Shown in pieces: positions 8,651 through 16,647 of a stretch of DNA of 64,000 bases. The position numbers were made by a program, and so were the translations under genes. The notes beneath the pieces are model-generated. The model was not told the origin of the DNA and made no database searches. It worked only from the letters and a program-made list of their open reading frames with translations. Positions within the stretch are counted from its first letter, which is position 1; every line of letters begins with the position of its first letter. This DNA is from Actinoalloteichus hoggarensis (lineage in GTDB: Bacteria; Actinomycetota; Actinomycetes; Mycobacteriales; Pseudonocardiaceae): positions 3,720,001 to 3,784,000 of the forward strand of contig NZ_CP022521.1 of NCBI RefSeq assembly GCF_002234535.1, given 5' to 3'.

Positions 8651-9685
8651 ATGAACCGCGGCACCCGAGGCGAGCAGAAACGCTCCATCACCCTCACCGA
8701 CGTCGCCCGACTCGCAGGCGTCTCGGTGGCCACGGCATCGAAGGCATTGAACGGTCGCAGGCAGGTCCGCGCGGAGACCAGGGAGCGCGTCCTGGCGGCG
8801 GCCGAGTCCCTGTCGTTCACCCCCAATCCGTTCGCCCAGGCGCTGAACATGCCCAAGTCCGGCACCGTCGGCATGCTCACCAGCGACCTGGACGGCCGGT
8901 TCGCCCTGCCGATCCTGATGGGCGCCGAAGACGCCTTCGGCTCCGGCGCCACCTCGGTGCTGCTGTGTGACGCGCGCGGCGACGCCGAACGGGAGCGCAG
9001 GCACGTGGCGACGTTGCTGGCCCGCCGCGTCGACGGCCTGATCGTGGTGGGCTCGCGCACCGACCCCCGACCCAGCCTCGGACAACAGCTGCCCGTGCCG
9101 GTGGTCTACGCCTATGCCCCCTCCGAGGACGACGCCGACGTGTCCTTCGTCCCGGACAACGTCCGCGGCGGAGCGCTGGCCGTGGAACACCTGGTGGCGG
9201 GCGGCAGGCGGCGGATCGCGCTGCTGGCAGGCGACGCCGACTACGCCGCCGCGCGCGACCGGGTCGCGGGCGTCCGGGCGGCACTGCACGATGCCGGGCT
9301 CGACCTGGTCGGCGGCGCGGAGACCTACGGGGAGTGGTCCGAGGCCTGGGGCAGACAGGCCGCCGACGCGCTCCTGACGGAGAACCCCGACGTCGACGCG
9401 GTGCTCTGCGGCAACGACCAGGTCGCGCGCGGCGCCCTGGAGACGCTGCGAGAGCGCGGCAGGCGGGTGCCCGAGGACGTCTGGGTGGCGGGCTTCGACA
9501 ACTGGGAGGTGCTGACCGCCAGCTCCCGGCCGCCGCTGACCAGTGTGGACATGAACCTGGAGGAGCTCGGCCGCACGGCGGCCCGACACCTGTTCCACGC
9601 CATCGACGGCGAACGCCACGGCGGCATCGTCACCCTGCCGGTGCGCCTGGTGATCCGCGAGACGACGGGGGACGTGCGGGTGTGA
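8651..9685 (+). CDS. LacI family regulator of the L-arabinoside locus
   Basis: A 344-residue protein with the LacI helix-turn-helix and hinge at residues 13-65 (ITLTDVARLAGVSVATASKA, LNGRRQVRAETRERV) and a periplasmic-binding-like effector domain to the end, finishing in the usual LVIRETTG. It is transcribed divergently from the ABC/GH127 operon, and an inverted repeat lies between them, so it most likely represses sugar uptake until an arabinose derivative binds. GAGGAGCATGAGGCG precedes the ATG at 8651. It looks complete, unlike the LacI remnant at the other end of the operon. Confidence 0.92.
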   Translation: MNRGTRGEQKRSITLTDVARLAGVSVATASKALNGRRQVRAETRERVLAAAESLSFTPNPFAQALNMPKSGTVGMLTSDLDGRFALPILMGAEDAFGSGATSVLLCDARGDAERERRHVATLLARRVDGLIVVGSRTDPRPSLGQQLPVPVVYAYAPSEDDADVSFVPDNVRGGALAVEHLVAGGRRRIALLAGDADYAAARDRVAGVRAALHDAGLDLVGGAETYGEWSEAWGRQAADALLTENPDVDAVLCGNDQVARGALETLRERGRRVPEDVWVAGFDNWEVLTASSRPPLTSVDMNLEELGRTAARHLFHAIDGERHGGIVTLPVRLVIRETTGDVRV

Positions 9686-10009
9686 GCGCGGGGCGTGCCC
9701 CGGCGCGCCCGCGCCGCCACGCGGATCGACCGACCGCGGCGGGATCGTGCCGTTCCCCGACCATCCCGCGACGGCCGAGGGCTCCGGGGGTGACCGGAGG
9801 ACTCGTCGATCGTCGCCGGCGCCACCCCGTCCCTGCCCCCGTCCCGTCGAGCCCCCGGGTCGATGCCCGGGCGACCCTGCCGAGTCGCGTCCCCGCATGA
9901 TGCGGAGTCGCGGAGCACGCCATACGGCTCGATGACCGCCCCGAGGCCGGGCGGTGGAACGCCCGCCCGGCGGTCCACGATCCGCGGCGCCGCCGACCTC
10001 GACTCCGGA

Positions 10010-10400
10010 AGGCCGGCGCCCCGCCGCCCACCACCACCCGCGCCACGGCGGGCTGACCGCTGCCCTCGACGACGCCTGTCACCTCGAACTCCCCCGGTGC
10101 GGCGTAGTCGGCCGGGTCGACCTGCTCCCAGCTCGCCGGGTTGGCGCTGTCCTTGGTGCCGTCGTGGCAGGTCGTGGCAGGTCGCCACCACCTCGGCGGC
10201 AGGTTCGGGGAGACGCCCGCGACGGCGGTGCGGCTCCCACGGGTCGAGGCTGGTGATCCGCACGGCGCCGGAGGCCCACACCCACACCGTGACCTGGGCG
10301 GACAGCGTCGCGACATCGGCGATCCCGGCGAGCATGACGGAGCTGCCCCCGTCGACGACCTGGCCGGGGTCGGCGGCGGGGACCACGGAACACCGTCGGA
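10010..10400 (-). pseudogene. Remnant of a secreted protein with an Ig-like domain
   Basis: Minus-strand frames can be stitched into a bacterial Ig-like domain: VVATCHDGTKDSANPASWE followed by VDPADYAAPGEFEVTGVVEG and a V-rich end. Such domains occur at the C-termini of secreted arabinan/xylan-active glycoside hydrolases. The reading frame is broken by a perfect 10-bp tandem duplication (GTCGTGGCAG at 10161-10170 and 10171-10180) and by at least one more small indel near 10200. No catalytic domain remains. It probably belonged to the neighbouring arabinoside locus. Ends are approximate. Confidence 0.6.
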
Positions 10401-10401
10401 C

Positions 10402-10429
10402 TCGCCCCCGCCGATTCCGGCGGGGGCGA
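10402..10429 (-). terminator. Strong hairpin after the DUF2306 gene
   Basis: A perfect 12-bp stem TCGCCCCCGCCG/CGGCGGGGGCGA with loop ATTC begins 5 nt past the stop of the minus-strand DUF2306 gene. No T-run follows, as is common in actinobacteria. Confidence 0.75.
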
Positions 10430-10433
10430 CGGT

Positions 10434-11225
10434 TCAGGCCGCGGAGCGGGAGGCCCTGCGCCGACCGGCTCGGGCTCGGCGTTCGCGCGACTGACCGAGC
10501 TGGAGCCAGGCCTCGGTCAGTCCCAGCACCACGGTCCAGCCCAGCCAGGTGGCCAGCCCGGAGATCGCGTAGTCGAAGGCGATCCGGCTGCCCTCGAACG
10601 TCGTCTCCATCCGGGGTTCGAGGATGAACCAGGCCATCGCTCCCCAGAACCGGTTGGTGGTGATCGACATGGTCAGGGCGAAGCTGCGGATCATCCAGCG
10701 GCGATGCTCGGCGAAACGGCGGGCGCGGGCGCGACGGAAGCCGGTGACGGTGAAGACGATCCACAGCAGCGAGAGGATCACGCTGCTGGTCTGTGCCACC
10801 GGGCCGGTCGGGGTCTGTACGGCGACGATCACGCCGGTGAGTCCGGCGGGCACGCAGCCCGCGAAGACGTAGACGCGGCCGATCACCCGGTGGGCCTTGC
10901 GGAACCGGCCGCGGAACCACGGCCACACCTGGAACACGCCGGCGATCATGGCCACCGAGGCGAACAGGACGTGCGCCACCAGCACCGGGTAGTAGAACGC
11001 GACGCCCTCGGGCATCGGCACCCGCGCCTGATCCGGGTCGCCGGTGAGGTAGGGCGGCATCGAGAAGCCGACGAAGGCCACGGCCACGAAGGCCAGCGGC
11101 GCGATCCAGGGTCGTCGCCACCACGGCGTCCGTCGGGCAGGCGGCGCGCTCGGCGATGCCGAGTGCGGCGGTCTCTCGGCTCCGTCGGGCTGCCGCATCG
11201 CGGGCGAGCCAGTCGACGTGGTCAT
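10434..11225 (-). CDS. DUF2306 family membrane protein
   Basis: A 263-residue protein with about seven membrane helices, including FYYPVLVAHVLFASVAMIAG, and the basic loop RFRKAHRVIGRVYVFAG that is typical of DUF2306 proteins. The function of the family is unknown. The start at the ATG 11225 is supported by AAGGAGACGACC; a longer frame reaching 11351 is Arg-rich and crosses the promoter side. It is divergent from a TetR gene, and two palindromic operators lie between them, so this protein is the likely regulated target. Confidence 0.85.
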   Translation of the reverse strand: MTTSTGSPAMRQPDGAERPPHSASPSAPPARRTPWWRRPWIAPLAFVAVAFVGFSMPPYLTGDPDQARVPMPEGVAFYYPVLVAHVLFASVAMIAGVFQVWPWFRGRFRKAHRVIGRVYVFAGCVPAGLTGVIVAVQTPTGPVAQTSSVILSLLWIVFTVTGFRRARARRFAEHRRWMIRSFALTMSITTNRFWGAMAWFILEPRMETTFEGSRIAFDYAISGLATWLGWTVVLGLTEAWLQLGQSRERRARAGRRRASRSAA

Positions 11226-11404
11226 GGTCGTCTCCTTCGCGCTGGTCACGGACCGCACCGTCCGACGGCGGACCGGTGTGTCTGCTCGTCGGGCGGGTGC
11301 GGCACGGCGTTGTCGGGCGCGTTCGATCGCCGCCTGCCGGGCGCGAGTCATGGCTCGCGGTCGGGCGGCGGGGTGGTCGGACGTCAGGTGCCCCCATCAA
11401 AACT

Positions 11405-11442
11405 GCGAATGTCATTCGCGGTTCTGCGAAAGGCTTTCGCAG
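11405..11442. promoter_or_regulatory. Twin TetR operators
   Basis: Two dyads are placed in tandem: GCGAATGTCATTCGC at 11405-11419, and the perfect 19-bp palindrome CTGCGAAAGGCTTTCGCAG at 11424-11442. Both have single-base centres and share GCGAA half-sites. They lie just upstream of the TetR gene and between it and the DUF2306 gene. Confidence 0.8.
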
Positions 11443-11495
11443 TTCTGCGATACTGTCAAGCGGAATCGACGAACCGACGTTGAGACAGGGGCGAC

Positions 11496-12233
11496 ATGAC
11501 CGACGACGAGAGGCAGGCCGCCACCCGAGGCCTGGACCTGCTCTGGGGCGAACGACAGCGGCCCCGACGTGGCCCGAAGCCCGGCCTGAGCGTGGACGAG
11601 ATCGTGCGGGCCGCGATCGAGGTGGCCGACGCCGACGGGCTCCCCGCGCTCTCGATGGGCCGGGTCGCCGAGCAGCTCGGCACCGGTGTCGCCTCGCTGT
11701 ATCGCTACGTGCCGGGCAAGGCCGAACTCGTCGCCCTCGTCGTCGACACGGTGCTCGGCGTCCCGCCGCGTTCGGCAGGCGAGGGCGCCGACTGGCGAAG
11801 CCGCCTGGCCAGCTGGGCACGCTTCTCCCTCGACGTCTTCCGCGAACGCCCCTGGGTCCTGCCGCTGCTGACCTCGCGAAAGGGCACGCTCGGGCCCAAC
11901 GAGACCGAGTGGCTGGAGGTCGCCCTGGCCGCGACGGCGGACACCGGACTCAGCGACCTGGAGCGGGTCGAGGTGATCTCCCTGCTCAACATGTACGTGC
12001 GCGGCGCCGTCCAGGTCGCCGTCGACCTGCGGCTCGGCACGCCGGAGGAGACGGACGACTCGCCGGTCTCCGGCTCGATGCTGCGCCGGATCGGCGCCGA
12101 CCGCTTCCCGACCCTGAACGCCGTGGTGGCCGCGGGGACCTTCGAGGAACCCGCCGACGTCGTCGGCTTCGGCCTCGACCGCGTGCTCGACGGCATCGAG
12201 ACCTACATCGAGGCGAAGAAGGCCGAGTCCTGA
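11496..12233 (+). CDS. TetR family regulator (TetR_C-like)
   Basis: A 245-residue regulator. A basic leader (RPRRGPKPGLSVDEIV) precedes the helix-turn-helix at residues 33-80 (AIEVADADGLPALSMGRVAE, LGTGVASLYRYVPGKAEL), and the helical ligand domain is of the class seen in TetR/ActII-like drug-responsive repressors. GACAGGGGCGAC precedes the ATG at 11496. Two palindromes upstream suggest autoregulation and control of the divergent DUF2306 gene. The ligand is unknown. Confidence 0.9.
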   Translation: MTDDERQAATRGLDLLWGERQRPRRGPKPGLSVDEIVRAAIEVADADGLPALSMGRVAEQLGTGVASLYRYVPGKAELVALVVDTVLGVPPRSAGEGADWRSRLASWARFSLDVFRERPWVLPLLTSRKGTLGPNETEWLEVALAATADTGLSDLERVEVISLLNMYVRGAVQVAVDLRLGTPEETDDSPVSGSMLRRIGADRFPTLNAVVAAGTFEEPADVVGFGLDRVLDGIETYIEAKKAES

Positions 12234-12373
12234 CGGTCGACCGACGACTCGCCCTCGCGACGGCCCCGACCTGCGCGGCGATCATGCCCGACCATGCGCC
12301 CCCCGGCGCACGTCCGCGCACACCCGCCGCGGACCAGGAGTGGACGCCGCCGGGAACAATCTCGACCCCACCC

Positions 12374-12394
12374 GTGTTATGCATGCGCATACAC
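12374..12394. promoter_or_regulatory. Imperfect dyad before the LLM operon (possible MarR site)
   Basis: A GTGT..ATGC/GCAT..ACAC dyad with the core ATGCGCAT lies about 20 nt before the start of the flavin monooxygenase gene. The third gene of the operon is a MarR regulator, so autogenous repression here is plausible. Confidence 0.5.
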
Positions 12395-12413
12395 TTTCCA
12401 GGAGGTTGACGAG

Positions 12414-13571
12414 ATGCAGTTCGGGATCTTCACCGTCGGAGACGTCACACCCGACCCGACCGACGGCACCACGCCCACCGAGGCGGAGCGGATCAAGGCG
12501 ATGGTCGCCATCGCGCTGAAGGCCGAGGAGATCGGCCTCGACGTCTTCGCGACGGGCGAGCACCACAACCCGCCGTTCGTCCCCTCCTCCCCCACCACCA
12601 TGCTCGGCTACATCGCCGCCCGCACCGAACGACTGCTGCTGTCGACCGCGACGACGCTGATCACGACGAACGACCCGGTGAAGATCGCCGAGGACTACGC
12701 CATGCTTCAGCACCTCGCCGACGGGCGGGTGGACCTGATGCTCGGCCGGGGCAACACCGGGCCGGTCTACCCGTGGTTCGGCCAGGACATCCGGCAGGGC
12801 ATCCCGCTGGCGATCGAGAACTACGCGCTGCTGCACCAGCTGTGGCGCCAGGACGTCGTGGACTGGGAGGGCAGGTTCCGCACCCCGTTGCAGTCCTTCA
12901 CCTCGACGCCGCGGCCGCTGGACGACGTGCCGCCGTTCGTCTGGCACGGCTCGATCCGCAGCCCGGAGATCGCCGAACAGGCCGCCTACTACGGCGACGG
13001 CTTCTTCGCCAACCACATCTTCTGGCCCAAGGAGCACTTCATCCGCCTGATCAACCTGTACCGGACCCGCTTCGAGCACTACGGTCACGGTGCGGCCGAC
13101 CAGGCGATCGTCGGACTCGGCGGCCAGCTCTTCCTGCGGCCGAAGTCGCAGGACGCGGTGCGCGAGTTCCGGCCGTACTTCGACGACGCGCCGGTCTACG
13201 GGCACGGGCCATCGTTGGAGGACTTCATGGAGCAGACGCCGCTGACCGTCGGCAGCCCGCAGGAGGCGATCGACAAGACGCTGCGGTTCCGCGAGTACTT
13301 CGGGGACTACCAGCGACAGCTCTTCCTCGTCGACCACGCGGGCCTGCCGCTGAAGACCGTCCTGGAACAGCTCGACATCATCGGCGAGGAGGTGCTTCCC
13401 GTGTTGCGCAAGGAGTTCGACGCGCTGCGGCCCGCCCACGTGCCCGCGGCCCCGACCCACGCGAGCCTGCGGACCGCGCGAGACGCGGCCCGAGCGGGAC
13501 AGGACGACGCGGGCCGGGACGACGCGGGCCGGGACGACGCCGGTCAGGACGACGCAGAGGCGGCACGATGA
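12414..13571 (+). CDS. LLM class flavin-dependent monooxygenase, CE1758-like
   Basis: A 385-residue luciferase-like flavin monooxygenase: it starts MQFGIFTVGDVTPDP and carries GEHHNPPF, LLSTATTLITTNDPVKIAED, VDLMLGRGNTGPVYPWF and AEQAAYYGDGFFANHIFWPK. This pattern and the adjacent reductase fit the CE1758/CE1759 LLM-reductase pair. It should use reduced FMN and oxygen; the substrate is unknown. AGGAGG lies 8 nt before the ATG at 12414. The C-terminus carries an odd acidic tail of repeated DDAGR/DDAGQ units made by 15-bp tandem repeats (13501-13554). Its stop overlaps the reductase start by 4 nt. Confidence 0.9.
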   Translation: MQFGIFTVGDVTPDPTDGTTPTEAERIKAMVAIALKAEEIGLDVFATGEHHNPPFVPSSPTTMLGYIAARTERLLLSTATTLITTNDPVKIAEDYAMLQHLADGRVDLMLGRGNTGPVYPWFGQDIRQGIPLAIENYALLHQLWRQDVVDWEGRFRTPLQSFTSTPRPLDDVPPFVWHGSIRSPEIAEQAAYYGDGFFANHIFWPKEHFIRLINLYRTRFEHYGHGAADQAIVGLGGQLFLRPKSQDAVREFRPYFDDAPVYGHGPSLEDFMEQTPLTVGSPQEAIDKTLRFREYFGDYQRQLFLVDHAGLPLKTVLEQLDIIGEEVLPVLRKEFDALRPAHVPAAPTHASLRTARDAARAGQDDAGRDDAGRDDAGQDDAEAAR

Positions 13572-14191
13572 CCACGCGCACGCTCACCGTGGTCGCCGCC
13601 GGACTCGGCGTGCCGTCCTCGACCCGGCTGCTGGCCGACCGACTGGCCGAGGCCTCGGCACGGGCCCTCGACGCGCAGGACGTGCAGGTCGACACCGAGG
13701 TGATCGAGCTGCGCGACCACGCCAGGGAGCTGGCCGACAACCTGCTCACCGGTTTTCCCGCAGGCGGGCTGCGCGCGGCGATCGACCGGGTGACGGCCTC
13801 CGACGGGCTGATCGCCGTGACGCCGATCTTCACCGCGTCCTACAGCGGGCTGTTCAAGATGTTCTTCGACGTGCTGGACTCCGACGCGCTGACGAACCTG
13901 CCCGTCCTCATCGGTGCGACCGGCGGGACGGCACGACACTCGCTCGCGCTGGACCACGCGCTGCGGCCGATGTTCGGCTACCTGCGTTCCGTCGTCGTCC
14001 CCACCGGCGTCTACGCCGCCGCCGAGGACTGGGGAGCGGCAGGCGGGGACAGCGGTCTGGCGAGCAGGATCGACCGTGCCGCGGGCGAGCTGGCCGGCCT
14101 GATCGCCGGGCGTCCGGCGGCCCGCCCGGCCGATCCCTTCGACGACCCGGTGCCCTTCTCCCAGCTGCTCGGCAGAAAGGAGGACCGGTGA
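13568..14191 (+). CDS. NAD(P)H-dependent FMN reductase, CE1759-like
   Basis: A 207-residue flavodoxin-like reductase with the FMN-binding start VVAAGLGVPSSTRLLADRLA, the TPIFTASYSGLFKMFFD motif around residue 78 and GATGGTARHSLALDHALRPM. It should supply reduced FMN to the monooxygenase next door. It overlaps both neighbours by 4 nt (ATGA upstream, GTGA downstream), making it the central cistron of a tight three-gene operon. Confidence 0.92.
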   Translation: MTTRTLTVVAAGLGVPSSTRLLADRLAEASARALDAQDVQVDTEVIELRDHARELADNLLTGFPAGGLRAAIDRVTASDGLIAVTPIFTASYSGLFKMFFDVLDSDALTNLPVLIGATGGTARHSLALDHALRPMFGYLRSVVVPTGVYAAAEDWGAAGGDSGLASRIDRAAGELAGLIAGRPAARPADPFDDPVPFSQLLGRKEDR

Positions 14192-14706
14192 GCGACGCGG
14201 GGCCGGCAGGCACCGCGCCGCAGGACGCCGAGGACCGCCGCGCGCGGTCGGAGGCGCGGATGGCCGACCGGGACGCGCGCCGGGCCAAGGTGGACGTGTG
14301 GCGTTCGCTGATGGAGGTCCACGCGATGGTGCTCGCCGAGCTGGAACACGAGTTCGCCACGAGACACGGGCTCTCCATCAGCGAGTTCGACGCCCTGTCC
14401 AACATCCCCACCGGCGGGGTCCGCCTGCGGGAGCTGACCGATCGTGTCGTGCTCAGCCAGAGCGCGCTGAGCAGGCTCGTCGATCGACTGGAGCGCCGAG
14501 GACTCGTCGAACGTTCCGTACTGCCGGACGACTCCCGCGCCGTCTACGTCCGCCTCACCTCGGCGGGGCGGCGGCTGATGCTGGCGGCGGTCCACACCAA
14601 CGCCGCCGTCGTGGAGCGATCCTTCGCCGACCGGCTCTCCACACCGGAGCTGGGGACGCTGGGGACGGTGCTCGGGCGGCTGCGGCCGCGACGCGACACG
14701 GAATGA
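14188..14706 (+). CDS. MarR family regulator
   Basis: A 172-residue winged-helix protein with an extended charged N-terminus (residues 1-40) and the MarR DNA-binding core LRELTDRVVLSQSALSRLVD followed by the wing VERSVLPDDSRAVYVRLTSAG. It is the last gene of the flavin monooxygenase operon, starting with GTG inside the stop of the reductase. It most likely represses its own operon in response to a phenolic or oxidative signal. A strong hairpin follows 12 nt after its stop. Confidence 0.92.
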   Translation: MSDAGPAGTAPQDAEDRRARSEARMADRDARRAKVDVWRSLMEVHAMVLAELEHEFATRHGLSISEFDALSNIPTGGVRLRELTDRVVLSQSALSRLVDRLERRGLVERSVLPDDSRAVYVRLTSAGRRLMLAAVHTNAAVVERSFADRLSTPELGTLGTVLGRLRPRRDTE

Positions 14707-14718
14707 CGGCGACCGACG

Positions 14719-14749
14719 GGCAGGGCCGGGCCACCACGCCCGCCCTGCC
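14719..14749 (+). terminator. Hairpin after the MarR gene
   Basis: GGCAGGGC(C)GGGC pairs with GCCCGCCCTGCC around loop CACCAC, with one bulged base, directly downstream of the three-gene operon. No T-run follows. Confidence 0.65.
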
Positions 14750-14789
14750 GTCGCCGATCGAGAAGTCAGGGAATCCGCAGCGGCGGAAT

Positions 14790-15112
14790 CATCCCGCTCG
14801 ATAGTCGACGCTTGCCACGACGGGTGGTTCGCACTGGACAGGTCGCGCGATGACCATTCCTCGGCCACGCCAGGCCTTCGCCGCCTCGATCGAGGGAGAC
14901 CCCGACTCGCGACCGCGCGAACCGCTGGGGTCACAGGTCGCCTGGTCCTCATCGTCCCATGCGGTGAGGGCGGCGACGAGATCCGTAGGGAGCCGCAGAT
15001 CCTCGGCGGCCTCCTCATAGAATGGCCGTATTCCTCGGGGTCATCACACTCGTAGCAGAACGGCCCTCCTGCCGGCCCACCAGAAGAATCACCGAGACAG
15101 CGCGAGAGACAT
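14790..15112 (-). pseudogene. Decayed second copy of the immunity-like gene
   Basis: Minus-strand frames align with the intact 115-residue protein encoded at 15227-15574: SVILLVGRQE in one frame, GPFCYECDDPEEYGHSM in the next, then LPTDLVAALTAWDDEDQA, and GSPSIEAAKAWRGRGMVIAR with PVVASVDYRAG. At least two frameshifts lie near the start and a stop truncates the end. It is therefore a diverged tandem duplicate. Arrays of immunity paralogues beside toxin genes are typical of polymorphic toxin loci. Boundaries are approximate. Confidence 0.72.
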
Positions 15113-15226
15113 CAGCTCCTTCGAAACCCGGGCCGTGGTCTCCGTTTCACTGACACCGCCGAACGGGCCGGCCCGACCTCGAGAAAGACACGATTCATCG
15201 CCGCCGGATGGTTCCACCGGTAGTCA

Positions 15227-15574
15227 TCAGAATACGCATTCGCCAGCCCGGATCGCTCCGTCAGCCCGGTATTCGACGCTCACGACCACGGGCGACTGCC
15301 GCTTGACACGCTCGGCCAACACCCTTCCTCGTTCGTACCATGCCGCTTCGGTCTCCGGAGACTCGAATTCGGAGTTACGGTAGTCGTCGGGCCGGTAGAC
15401 GGCCTGAAACTCGTCGTCCCATGCGGCAATGTCGGCGACCAGGTCAGCCGGGAGCAGGAGGTCTTCTTCGGCCTCGTCGAGAGAGTGGTTATACGTTTCC
15501 GACTGCTTCGTCTCATAGTAGAACGGGTCTTCCTGCCAGCCCACCAGAAGGACGACTGCGATGTCCCTTGCCAT
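15227..15574 (-). CDS. Probable immunity protein of a polymorphic toxin
   Basis: An acidic 115-residue protein with no signal or membrane segment (VVLLVGWQEDPFYYETKQ, EAEEDLLLPADLVADIAAWDD, ESPETEAAWYERGRVLAERV). I do not recognise its family. Its ATG at 15574 lies one base after the stop of the toxin-like gene (TGA-C-ATG). A wrecked paralogue follows about 110 nt downstream. A small acidic protein in this position is what immunity proteins look like. It should sit in the cytosol and bind the toxin domain; this role is inference from size, charge and context. Confidence 0.6.
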   Translation of the reverse strand: MARDIAVVLLVGWQEDPFYYETKQSETYNHSLDEAEEDLLLPADLVADIAAWDDEFQAVYRPDDYRNSEFESPETEAAWYERGRVLAERVKRQSPVVVSVEYRADGAIRAGECVF

Positions 15575-15575
15575 G

Positions 15576-16339
15576 TCAACTCCTATGAAGACGGGTACGC
15601 AGCCTTCGGTTCAGCGGGATGGGGTGCGCTCCGATGACTACCCCCTCGCGCGTGACTGTGACCGCCACACGGTATCGCGCTCCTTCGAAGATGATCTCAT
15701 AGACCTTACGGTCTCTTCCGCTGTACCCGACCACGGTGCCTCGCTCGAGCGCGGCAAATACGAGGTCCATTATCTGATCCCTGCGGACACCCGCCTGCTC
15801 GAAATCCTTGACCCTCGCGTCGGTCAGGATGTGGTCCTGTCCACCTCGGTCGTTGTTCCCCTCGACCCAGACGATGCGTCCGCTGGGAAGGCGGGTGATC
15901 CGGGTGACGTCGGCGGGGCGGATGACCGCGCCCGCGCGTTCCCGATCGGCGGTCAGTTCCTGTCGGCGTTCGTGTTCGGTGGCGACCCGGTGTCGGTCGG
16001 TGCGGCCTCGAGAGCCGTCGGGGTGCCCGACCGAGCGGTGGAGGGGCCGAGGGCCGGCGTGAATTCGGCGAGTCCTCGGCCCGCGACGGCGACGCAGTAG
16101 TCGTCGATGAACTGCTGTGCCGCGACGATGGCGATGTGAGCGAGGCGCACGTCGTCGGCCGCGTCGCGACCGAGGCGACAGATCTGGTCGACCTGCGGTC
16201 GAAGCGAGCCCATGGTGTCGCGGTCGAAGACGTCCCTGCCTTCGTCGATGGCGTTCTCGGCCACCATGGCGGCCTGTCGCGCCGTGGTGAGCCGGGAGTA
16301 TGCGTGGCGCAACTGCTGGACAACGTCCGTCACGGACAA
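15576..16339 (-). pseudogene. Frameshifted toxin-like protein
   Basis: Two frames look like one protein of about 250 residues. Frame A (start TTG 16339 or GTG 16333, stop at 15953) is helical and WXG100/ESX-like (VVQQLRHAYSRLTTARQAAM) and ends in a Pro/Thr linker. The -1 frame then continues, without any ATG or GTG of its own, into a compact domain: GRIVWVEGNNDRGGQDHIL, FEQAGVRRDQIMDLV, ALERGTVVGYSG, YEIIFEGARYRVAVTV and GVVIGAHPI. That spacing of a His, the YE.IFEG strand and the VAVTV...G.P end resembles the C-terminal RNase-like (BECR-fold) toxin tips of secreted effectors, but I cannot name the family. A single indel near 15955 would restore it. Sequencing error is possible. Confidence 0.55.
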
Positions 16340-16647
16340 TGACGTCCCCCTTACCGTCCGTCGAACTTCGCCTCATGATGCCGTACCCGTCCACCATCAA
16401 GACAGGGACCGTCCACGATCGACGACGACGCCGCCCTCCGCTACGAGGAGACCGGAGTCACGACGAACGGACGCAGGAAGGTCGACGAAGCAGACCACGG
16501 CGCCGCACTCGTTCCGAGACACGGGCAGGGCGCCGATGTACCCGACCCGGAAGCCGTAGCCGCGCGGTGGACGGACGGACCGGCGGGCACCGGTCGGCCG
16601 GCCCGGCGCGGCCTGCTCTCACCAACCGTCGGGCCGAGCCGCGCTCC
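16340..16647. other. No gene seen; toxin promoter region
   Basis: A stretch of 308 bases between the toxin-like gene and the 3' end of the FO synthase gene. I see no frame with plausible protein sequence. It must contain the toxin promoter, on the minus strand. Confidence 0.5.

Noticed and set aside
9689-9702. CGGGGC-GT-GCCCCG after the LacI gene as a terminator
   Set aside because: The two-base loop is sterically unlikely and no T-run follows.
15576-15950. Naming the toxin tip as EndoU or DUF4258
   Set aside because: The motif spacing does not clearly match either; I kept it as an unnamed RNase-like candidate.
15940-15975. Programmed -1 frameshifting in the toxin-like gene
   Set aside because: I found no slippery heptamer or strong following structure at the junction, so mutation or sequencing error is simpler.
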